Source of the DNA: Nannochloropsis salina CCMP1776
Taxonomy: Eukaryota; Sar; Eustigmatophyceae; Eustigmatales; Monodopsidaceae
NCBI GenBank assembly: GCA_004565275.1
Contig: SDOX01000005.1
Coordinates: 1-64,000, forward strand
Reading direction: 5' to 3'
Length of the DNA stretch: 64,000 nt
The notes beneath the pieces were generated by a model, which saw only the letters and a list, made by a program, of their open reading frames with translations, was not told where the DNA came from and ran no database searches. Below, in pieces: positions 1 through 8,436 of this stretch (position 1 is the stretch's first letter; every line of letters starts with the position of its first letter). The translations under genes and the position numbers were made by a program.

Positions 1-203
1 CTAACCCTAACCCTAACCCTAACCCTAACCCTAACCCTAACCCTAACCCTAACCCTAACCCTAACCCTAACCCTAACCCTAACCCTAACCCTAACCCTAA
101 CCCTAACCCTAACCCTAACCCTAACCCTAACCCTAACCCTAACCCTAACCCTAACCCTAACCCTAACCCTAACCCTAACCCTAACCCTAGCCCTAACCCT
201 AAC
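1..203. repeat. Telomere repeat array (CCCTAA)n
   Basis: About 34 head-to-tail copies of the six-base unit CCCTAA begin at base 1, so the G-rich strand (TTAGGG) is the minus strand and points out of the window. This is the orientation expected of a left chromosome end. The only variant unit seen is CCCTAG at 185-190, close to the inner edge. The array stops abruptly at 203 and passes into unique sequence. TTAGGG is the ancestral eukaryotic telomere and is shared by many stramenopiles, fungi and animals, so it does not fix the organism. Confidence 0.98.
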
Positions 204-218
204 AGTTTGTGAGCGCAG

Positions 219-453
219 ACTATGCGTATTTCGGGTAAGAAAAGGCTAGAGAGGAACGCAAAGTACTGGAGCCCTCCGTAATTTCTAAGACGTTGATGGA
301 CGCACTCTATACACAGGACTAATACTAGTCTAGGCAGAGTGGTGAAGGTGAGTCTCACTGACTTCACTCGCGTGGACAGTGAAACCTTCAACTCTGCTGA
401 AAATAGCCTAAGTACGTCGGTGCTAAGCAGGAACTATGCGTATTTCGGGTAAG
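219..453. repeat. 21-bp direct repeat pair flanking telomere-proximal spacer
   Basis: The 21 bases at 219-239 (containing ATGCGTATTTCGGG) recur exactly at 433-453. The roughly 190 bp between them show no coding potential. The first copy begins 15 bp inside the telomere array and the second ends 20 bp before a short telomere-like tract. The pair therefore looks like a small subtelomeric duplication rather than a functional site. Confidence 0.8.
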
Positions 454-472
454 CTACAGATCTTTTTCTGTG

Positions 473-487
473 AGGGTTAGGGTTAGG
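473..487 (+). repeat. Inverted telomere-like tract
   Basis: The plus strand reads AGGGTTAGGGTTAGG here, about 2.5 units of TTAGGG in the opposite orientation to the terminal array. It is too short to be an old chromosome end. It could be a binding site for a TRF/Myb-type protein or a scar of subtelomeric repair; neither can be told from the sequence. Confidence 0.75.
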
Positions 488-580
488 TTTCAATTCTTCA
501 ATTCTTTCAATTTTTCAAATCTTCTCTGACATCGCGTTATCTGTATAAGGCAGAGAAGAAGTCCCTCACTTTTTCTTGTA

Positions 581-707
581 ATTCAGATTCCCGGTATAGT
601 GTGATAATAGTATGAGTCTCTCTCTCTTAAGCGTAGAGGGGCTTATTCAGATTCCCCGTATAGTGCGAGAATAGTATGAGTCTCTTTCTCTAAAGCATAG
701 AGGGGCT
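581..707. repeat. Tandem duplication of about 64 bp
   Basis: Two adjacent, slightly diverged copies (about 581-644 and 645-707) share the blocks ATTCAGATTCC, AATAGTATGAGTCTC and TAGAGGGGCT. They differ at scattered bases and lie in non-coding subtelomeric sequence. Around them, 488-938 shows no gene; the next coding sequence is the stop codon of the propeller gene at 939. Confidence 0.8.
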
Positions 708-938
708 GACTTTCTTCATCTTGTCATAGTGTCAGGGTCCCCAAATAATTCGTCCATATTTTCAACTTGCCGTAAAAAGTAGTAGAAGGGTACTTTTCCT
801 TGATCCTCGTTCAAGAAAATTGAGTCCTTCGTGTTTGTAAATTCCTTTGAAATTCAAGGTATGCTTTCAATTCTCTCTATGAGAGACGTGTGGATCTCTT
901 GCTCTCACCCAGCCACACGTGCAGTCCTAACCCAAACT

Positions 939-3911
939 TTAGACGGATGGATCTTGCGCCACAGCGGCAAGATTCTGTCCGTGTTGGGATGGGGTAGGAA
1001 AGGAGGAAGCGTCAGATCGAGTATCGCATCGCGACCCTGGACGAGGCATGCAAACATGATGGGGTCACCATCGTCGACAGGGGCATGTTGAATGGTGTGT
1101 AATTTTCGGCATCTGTACACCTACCGTGCCATTCGATGACGACGCGATGGAGAACCAGTTACGCTCGCCAGAGGCGGTTTGTTCCGTCCAGGTGACGCCG
1201 GCGTCGGCCGACGTCCAGATGAAGCCTCCATTAACCACGGCGGCAAGTTTCTGTGCATGATGCAGTGGAGAGTCGACCAGGATGCGTCAGGTCGAGCAAT
1301 ACAGGGCGACCCTCGAACAGACATCCACACACAATGGGATCATCATCGTCGACAGGGTCATCATACCCTTTGCGTCATGGCCTGCATCCAAACACGTACC
1401 GTGCCATCCAACGAGGACGCGATCGAGTTCCAGCTACGGGAGCCCGGGGCGGTTCGCTCCGTCCAGCTGATGCCCACGTCGGTCGACGTCCAGATGGAGC
1501 CTCCATCAACCACGGCGGCAAGGCTCTGTGCATTATGCGATAGGTAGTCGACGAGGATGCGTCAGGTCTATCGTCGCATGGCGACCTTGGACGAGACATG
1601 CACATACGATTGAATGATAATCGATAACAGGTTCTCATGCACCTTGTGAAATGGCATGCATTGAGACACGTACCGAGCCATTCGATGAGGACGCGATCGA
1701 GGACCAGTTTTGTGTTGTTCCTCGCCCCGTCCACGTGAGACCCGAATCGGTCGACGACGAGATCACGAAACCATAGATTACGGCGGCAAGATTCTGTCCG
1801 TGATGGGATGGGGTAGGAAAGGAGGAAGCGTCAGATCGAGCTACGCATCGGGACCCTGGATGAGGCATGCAAACATGATGGGGTCACCATCGTCGACAGA
1901 AGCATGTTGAACGGTGTGTAGTTTTCTGCATCTGTACACCTACCGTGCCATCCGACGAGGACGCGATCGATACCCAGTTAAGGTTAGTAGAGGCAGTTTG
2001 CTCCGTCCAGGTGACGCCGGCGTCGGTCGACGTCCAGATGTAGAGTCCATTAACCACGGCGGCAAGTTTCTGTGCATGATGCAGGGGGGAGTCGACCAGG
2101 ATGCGTCAGGTCGAGCAATACAGGGCGACCCTGGAAGACACATCCACACACGATGGGATACACCATCGTCGACAGGGTCATCATGCAGCTTGTGAAATGG
2201 CATGCATCCAAAAACGTACCATGCCATCCGATGAGGACGCGATCGAGTACCAGCTACGTGATTCATCATCTAATCGCTCCGTCCAGCTGATGCCCGCGTC
2301 GGTCGACGTCCAGATGGAGCCTCCATTAACCACGGCGGCAAGTTTCTGTGCATATGATGCAGTGGGGAGTCGACCAGGATGCGTCAGGTCGAGCAATACA
2401 GGGCGACCCTGGAAGACACATCCACACACGACGTGATACACCATCATCGACAGAGTCATCATGCAGCTTCTGAAATGGCCTGCATCCAAACACGTACCGT
2501 GCCATCCGATGAGGACGCGATCGAGTACCAGCTACGGGAGCCAGGGGCGGTTTGCTCCGTCCAGCTGATGCCCGCGTCGGTCGACGTCCAGATGGAGCCT
2601 CCATTAACCACGGCGGCAAGGCTCTGTGCATTATAGGATAGGTAGTCGACCAGGATGCGTCAGGTCTATCATCGCATGGCGACACTGGAGGAGACATGCA
2701 CATACGATTGAATCACCATCGATAACAGGTTCTCATGCACCTTGTGAAATGGCCTGCATCCAAACACGTACCATGCCATCCGACGAGGACGCGATCGAGG
2801 ACCAGTTACGTGGTACATCGTCTAATCGCGTTGTCCAGCTGACGCCCGTGTCAGTTGACGTCGAGATGGAGCCACTTCGCTGTATCGTAGGCGCCATGGT
2901 CGGAGCCGCCGTTGGTGCCATGGTCGGAGCCGCCGTTGGTGCCATGGTCGGAGCCGCCGTTGGCGCCATTGTCGGAGCCGCCGTTGGCGCCATGGTCGGA
3001 GCCGCCGTGGGCTGCATCGTAGGTGGGAGTGTCTTGGGCACGATCACCTCATACACACTGGAATCAGGATCGAAGATGAAAGGCGTGCACACCCCGATGC
3101 AGCAGAAGCACTGGCTTGTCACAGTATTCCAGCTGAAATAGAAAGGTGTTGCCTCTCCTGCATTCAACGAGCAATATACATAGCAGGCCTCAGGGGTATC
3201 GATCGATTGCAGGCGCCTGTCTCGAGTACGGCTCAAAGCAGCGAGGGCTCCTTGCCTGTTGCTTCCCGGGGGCACCGACAGACGACGGTCCTGAAAAGGA
3301 GCCAGGCGGCCCCCTTGAGAAAATCGCTGTCCCTCGCCAACAAGCACAAAAGGCTCCATGGGATTGATGGTGGGAGCTGGAGTCGGCGCGCAAGTCGTGG
3401 CTTTTTGGTGTGTTGAGTAGCGCACTCTTACGATTGCAGACTTCGCTAGCGGCGTAATGCACGAGGCCCCTGTAGCATTTACTGCGTAAGCGAAGGCATC
3501 CACCCCCAACGTGGCAGGGGCACACTCATCCGCGTTTACCTTGATCCGGAAGCGGCGTTTCCCGCCCTTACTTTTGGTAAATGCAATGTTGAGCCAGTAG
3601 ATCAGAGTCGTTCCATCCGCATTTTTAACGATTTCTGGAGAGGTAAAGGGCTTGGGGGACGGACGCATCGCTGTTCGCTCTACCGATAAGCCGTTGGGGA
3701 GATTCAATTGAAACTCGAGGTTGTCGACGGGCTCTTTGCTGGTCAAGGTAAAGGCTAGCCTGGCCTGGCCCTTTCCTGCAAGGATGCCACGTTTAGCGCT
3801 CGGCCTAACTTTGGCCTTGAGGGAGAGGCCCGGACAATCTTGAGGGACGGCGGTGAAAATGCTTGCAAACCCCAGTAGGGCGACAAGGAGATTACGAAAG
3901 AGATATGCCAT
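939..3911 (-). CDS. Secreted seven-repeat Asp-box (BNR) beta-propeller protein, eight exons
   Basis: Splice reading gives exons 3911-2772, 2623-2498, 2345-2220, 2069-1944, 1793-1674, 1525-1400, 1250-1125 and 974-939. All introns are phase 0 (GTACGT or GTAGGT donor, CAG acceptor), every exon length divides by three, and no internal stop occurs, so the product is about 641 aa. Exon 1 encodes a signal peptide (NLLVALLGFASIFTAVPQ), a domain of about 170 aa resembling extracellular Ig-like/DUF11 modules, a Cys-rich patch (CYVYC, CFCCIGVC) and a PTAAPTMA linker. The rest holds seven Asp boxes such as STDAGISW and SADAGVTW, each followed by W-x-SIASS-x-(D/N)G. The missing first strand of repeat 1 is supplied by the last exon (NLAAVAQ), which is the usual velcro closure of a propeller. 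The fold is inferred and the ligand unknown. HCF136-like and sialidase-like propellers share the Asp box; no sialidase catalytic residues were identified. Confidence 0.8.
977..2771 (-). repeat. Tandem exon-plus-intron array with a higher-order 820-bp unit
   Basis: Donor-side exon edges fall at 1125, 1400, 1674, 1944, 2220, 2498 and 2772, a period of 270-278 bp. Exons are 126 bp (one is 120 bp). The introns are as similar to each other as the exons are. Intron types recur in order: the intron at 977-1124 matches 1794-1943, and 1526-1673 matches 2624-2771. The whole block 977-1793 is therefore duplicated as 1794-2771, with one extra middle unit. Conserved introns imply recent duplication or gene conversion rather than selection on protein alone. 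Confidence 0.8.
2886..3030 (-). repeat. 24-bp minisatellite encoding the PTAAPTMA linker
   Basis: About five near-perfect 24-bp units (core GCCATGGTCGGAGCCGCC on the plus strand), plus diverged edges, lie inside exon 1 of the propeller gene. Read on the minus strand they encode an eight-residue PTAAPTMA repeat. Such PT-rich linkers are common in secreted and wall-associated proteins of diatoms and other stramenopiles and are often O-glycosylated. Copy number is likely to vary between strains without breaking the frame, because 24 divides by three. Confidence 0.85.
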
Positions 3912-6104
3912 AATTCAAAGCGTGATTCAGGGCTTCTATGAGCACTTGCAGATTATTTGTGAAGCGTGGGACGGCTTGACCTATAAATGGGTAATATGAT
4001 TCGAAAGTGTACATATATAAAGAGTCATTTACCTAAAGCACTATCACATTAGCTCTAGGTAGCTCCTTCATAGGACAGAGACATCACAAGAATGTCAATG
4101 ACGCTCGATTGCATTTAAGTGCATGGTGCTCCGGCCAAGAAGACCTTAGCATTGCATCGTTGCCACGAAAACTACGGGCCATTGCTAACGACCGCAAGGG
4201 CACACCTCGACAGGCAATGTGAAAAGCAAGAATAAGATTCAAGCGTCAAAAGCCCAAAATCATTTCAATTGGATAATTGCAGACTCTCGGAGGAAGCGAT
4301 ACATAGCATGTCTTCTGTGTGTGGCTTTACAATGACATGTGTTTCTGCCTTGCTCGATTCCGTTGACATGCACGGGTGCAGGTCAGAATGTTCTCAGCAG
4401 TGCATCACGCCAGAACAACGGAGCCATTACTTTGGATCCCATGTTCGTCCCTCAACAAAAAATATCAAGAAGAAGAGCAAAACGAGTGCATGCGAGGACC
4501 TCACTCCTTAGCTTTATGGGCATTCAGTGCGGAAGCCCACAAGCCTCTATTTTGAATGAGCTCGATCTTCGGATGAGAGCGAGTTAAGGTAGGTCTATGT
4601 GTGGCTTAAACATGACAAGTATATCTCTGTTGCTCGATTCCGTTCACGTCCACGGAGTTCATGTCAGGATATAGTTAGCCGTACATCATGAAAACGAGGC
4701 GCCCTTGCCAATGTGTTGACGAGCATCCTTTAAAAAAGAACATAGAAAGCAATGGGCTTCGTGGCGTCGCGGAAGCCCATAAACATAATCTCCGATCCTC
4801 GGAGAAGAGGCACGTGGCACATGGTCGTTTTAAGAAGGAAAGCCAGTGCAGATAATGTGCTCTTTATTGCGTTCCTTTCGTGAAGTGCTTTTCAAGCACA
4901 TGAATATCAAGGACCGTATATCGCAATTCGGTTTGAGGCATTGCTTGATGGCCGTCCGAGTCGGAGGCCCATTGGAATGGGTACTGAATTATCTCCGATC
5001 CTCGGAGGAGGAGAGGTCTTGCACATGGTCGTTCCATGAAGGAACACTATTGCATATCATGTCCGCTTCGCCACGAACTTTTTATCAGGTGAGAGCTTGA
5101 GCACAGGGAAAACAAGTGGAGTCCATTCATATGTGTCCATACAAACGAATATTCTGATTTAATCCATCACAATACCATTCACGTACGAACCCAGCTGATA
5201 CTCCACTTGACCGGCGAAAAGCGACTATCGCCCAATCGTTTGCGGTTTATGTGGGCTTACTTTTAAAACGTCATCTCCAACGCCAACAACCACGCGGCCG
5301 TCAGTGCGTTGGGCGTCTTACTGAAGCGGCCGGGGCTCGATGTCTGCCTTCCTGCGCTATGCATATAGAAATGAAAAGCAACGAGCAAACCTCAGTCACA
5401 AAATCGCGATCCGAACCCAGAACACATCCGGGTCGCCTAATGTTGACATCCTCCGTCTTGAACGTTTGAAAAGCCGAAGTTGCCACCTTCGTGAATTTGT
5501 TTATTGTGTTTTGCCACGCAGCTGAAGTTATTCTTATATTGTGTTTTCCTTGCTTGATACTAATATTTCTCACTCTCGCATCGTTCTTGTATCTTCGAGG
5601 CACATAAAGACGCGATTTGTAACGCGCGTCTTTTCCGCGCACGCCATCTTGAAGCGATCTTGAGCGACTGCTGTGTGCGTTAAAAATTTATGGGTGGCCA
5701 TCACGATGGCCCTTGCTGGCATTGATTTGTAAGTCATTATCTTCCCTTCCACGCAACAGGCGCACTGTCACATACCGAAAGTGACATCGTGACAGCACTA
5801 AGCAGCAGCACGACGGCAACGACAGCGGCGCTGCGTATCCGGACCAAGGCGCGAACGGATGCGACGGCGGATCTGCCTATGCCACCGACATGTATTTGCC
5901 AATACGTGGCTGTCCCGGGCGTGGAAATAGGGTACAAAATCTCTGATTGTGCTGATGTGTTGGGTACTCGCGCAGACATGTGGCTGCGTAACGGTGAGTG
6001 GAGGGGGGGGGAGGGAGGGAGCGATGTCGTAATAGGAGAAGTCTGGGAAAGCGCCCCTGCCAGCCCCGCGGCTTCGTGTCCAAGAATGAGTCACGCTTTC
6101 TATG
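3912..6104. other. Gene-poor subtelomeric spacer with degenerate tandem repeats
   Basis: The first 350 bp upstream of 3911 include the likely promoter of the propeller gene, with an AT-rich stretch (ACATATATAAAG) near 4010. From about 4260 to 5070, three diverged units spaced about 200-230 bp apart share GGAAGCCCA followed by a palindrome-like CTCCGATCCTCGGAG (4790-4804, 4993-5007, weaker near 4562) and then GCACATGGTCGTT. A related element lies at 7290-7304. No long ORF with protein-like composition is seen. A minus-strand ORF at 5737-5979 with a hydrophobic segment (AAVVAVVLLLSAVTMSL) may be a leftover 3' part of the pseudogene next to it. Confidence 0.55.
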
Positions 6105-6921
6105 TCATACTCTGCAGTCATAAACGAGAGCGAGTGGGCGGAGGCTGTTGACCTCTTCTATCGGGGCCAAGCCCTCATCTGGCGGGCGGCAGAGATATTC
6201 CAGGCGCTGGACGAGCGGGAGTGCCACACCGTCGTAGACAAGGCAGACATGGTTATTGAATTGAGACGGCATCAACTGTCGCCGGTCCTGAAAGGGGGCC
6301 AGGCGCTCTTCTTGGGAACATCGCTGTCCCTCGCGAAAAAGCACGAAGGCTGCGTGGGATTGATGGAGGGAGCTGGAGTCAGCGTGTCTGTCCCGTCTTT
6401 CTTCAGTCTCGGAAATCGCACTTTCAAGATGGCGGAGCTGACCAGCGGCGTGATGCATGAGGCCGCTGAAGCATTGACTAGGTAAACAAAAGCACCCATC
6501 GCCAACATCTCAGGGGCACATTAGTAGCCTGTACCTTGACGCGGAAGCGGTGTTCTCCCCCCTTGCTTCTGGTGAATGTGATACCGAGCCAGTAAATGCT
6601 AGTCGCTTCGTCCGCGTTCTTAACAATTCGCGGCGGCATATGGGGCATTGCAGACAGGCGCATCACTGTTCGCTCTGCCGTGAGGCCATTAGGCAGGTTC
6701 AATTGAAACTCGAGGTTGTCGACTGGATCTTCGCTATCGAGTGTAACGGTGATGGTACTCCTGCCCTTCGCTGCCAGGATCCCGCGCTTAACATCGGGCC
6801 TTACTTTGGCCTTGAGGGAAAGCCGCGGACATTCTTGAGAGACAGGAGTGAAAATGCTTGCAAAGCCCAGGAGGGCGGGAAGAAAAATGCTGGAACAATT
6901 CGTCATACTCAATCTCGTCAA
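6105..6921 (-). pseudogene. Frameshifted paralogue of exon 1 of the propeller gene
   Basis: Starting at 6921 the sequence encodes a leader and the same LSLKAKVRP, GILAAKG, DNLEFQLNLPNGL and SIYWLGI blocks as the gene at 3911. Two single-base losses relative to that copy move the homology through all three frames. One lies near 6500 (after KVQATN, where the intact copy continues ECAPATLG) and one near 6330 (where CCTTTTGTG in the intact copy is CCTTCGTG). The PT-minisatellite and the Asp-box exons are absent, so only the N-terminal module was duplicated or survives. The rest of the sequence to 5737 cannot be aligned to the parent by eye. This is a decayed host gene copy; an alternative is a diverged short gene rescued by unusual splicing, which I find less likely. 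Confidence 0.7.
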
Positions 6922-7236
6922 TCGATGCCTGTATAGGTGCTTTGATACTTGTTTTCAAGCATCCGACGTGTTGCGTTGTGAAATTATACGGAAGTATCGA
7001 CACAAAACGTACATAATTTGGGTGATATATCTATCTGCAACGGCTAATAGTAGAGCTTCATTGATTTGATATCACATGGCTTGAGCACGACGGGAATATC
7101 TGCGTCGCTTGTGACCTTTCATTTTTCACAGGACTGCCAGGGTGTCGCCAGCAGGGCATCAAGCCACGAATTTAGGGACCACCACCAATTACCTCAATGG
7201 CATACAACAACCGAAAACAGTGCAGGCAAGTGTAAG

Positions 7237-7252
7237 TTTAGGGTTAGGGTTT
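7237..7252 (+). repeat. Second inverted telomere-like tract
   Basis: TTTAGGGTTAGGGTTT gives two TTAGGG units on the plus strand, again opposite to the chromosome-end array and close to a palindrome-bearing element at 7290. Like the tract at 473-487 it marks the subtelomeric domain, but by length alone it could also be chance or a teleo-box-like promoter motif. Confidence 0.6.
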
Positions 7253-7590
7253 CTGGGATGAATGTCCATGAACATCATCATACGAATTTCTCCGATCGTT
7301 GGAGGAGAGATATATGGAGGATGCTGTTTCCAAGACGAAATATTACCGCACACAATACGCTGTTCATCTCGTACCTTCTGAAAGCTTGGGCAGGTGAAGA
7401 CCGAGGGGAATTCAATGCACATTTGTTTGCATTAGAATGGGCCATCTTAAGTGATTACAACATCATTACCTATGAAGGTAGTACTTATAGTACTAATAGT
7501 GAACGGCCAAGAGCATGAGAGTACAATAGTCACTCACTCCTGTCCGGCACGTCAACAATCGTGTAGTGCAAAATTTCAAAGCGTCATTGA

Positions 7591-7690
7591 ACTTGAATGC
7601 TATCAACTATACGACCGTTAGTGACTTGAGCGTCTAAGTCACTTGAATGCTATCAACTATACGACCGTTAGTGACTTGAGCGTCTAAGTC
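7591..7690. repeat. Perfect 50-bp tandem duplication
   Basis: Two identical 50-bp units abut at 7640/7641. Each begins ACTTGAATGCTATCAAC and ends GAGCGTCTAAGTC. Identity over 50 bp in non-coding DNA means a very recent event, such as replication slippage or fill-in end joining. No coding or regulatory role is visible. Confidence 0.9.
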
Positions 7691-8436
7691 AACGTGCGGG
7701 GCTTGGTGCTGGACCTGCTACCTGCGTGCACTAATCGCGTGACATTCGGGTGGAAAATATATGATGACGGCAAGCATGAGGAAGACAGGCGTTAGAGATA
7801 TTCAAAATTCCTGACATAGGGCGCAAGGACGTTTTCGGCTTCGGCCCTCAGTTACCCATGATCTCGGTGTCTACCTGCTATCCCCATGCGCTTTGCGTGT
7901 AGAAGAATGGGAGGAGCAGAACCGTGAAATGTAGGCTAGTACGAAATGAATGTCTGAAGCACTCTTGGCGCACGGGTGCAAATGTTTCCCTAAAGGGTAA
8001 AACACAATTGAAAGAGAAACATGTGCACCTCATGGTGGCTTTGTTCACATAAATGGGTGTACTGTATGCTGTATAAAATGATATTTTACTAAATTTGTAA
8101 TCTTTAACCCCCAAATGTCAGAGTAGACTACGTTCATAGAAGCCCCTTTGAAATTGCTCAGCATGTCTCAAGCAATCGCACCGACCGACATATGTGGTGA
8201 TCTTCTTGAAGGCCTAATTTAAGTGTACTTTCTCTATTTTGAGATCTGAAAACAAAAGCTCAAATTGTTATTGCCTTGGTGCTCACACTGAGGGCGGAAA
8301 GCCGGTATAACCGACTACATGTATATTTCTTTTGAAAGACGTCTACGTCTTGATCTCAAAGAAGATATTATTTAATCACGCTGCAAATGCAGCTCTTTGA
8401 AGCCATCTATTCTCTTCATTTTTAAGCTATCTGTTC

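Larger units (their letters stand above)
6922..8436. other. Spacer between the paralogue and the glycosyltransferase gene
   Basis: No convincing gene. A 150-codon plus-strand ORF at 7066-7518 lacks recognisable domains and contains the telomere-like tract. Features that can be named are that tract, the palindrome-bearing element at 7290-7304 and the 50-bp duplication at 7591-7690. From about 8060 the sequence becomes AT-rich, as expected for the 3' flank of the minus-strand gene ending at 8437. Confidence 0.5.

Noticed and set aside
831-2703. Many 60-125 codon ORFs on both strands in the subtelomere
   Set aside because: They are shadows of the tandem exon array. Only the minus-strand spliced reading gives Asp-box protein without stops; the plus-strand ORFs are its complement.
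2626-3141. 171-aa plus-strand ORF with a GAAVGAMV repeat resembling a glycine-zipper membrane protein
   Set aside because: It is the complement of the PTAAPTMA minisatellite within exon 1. A 24-bp repeat keeps all frames open.
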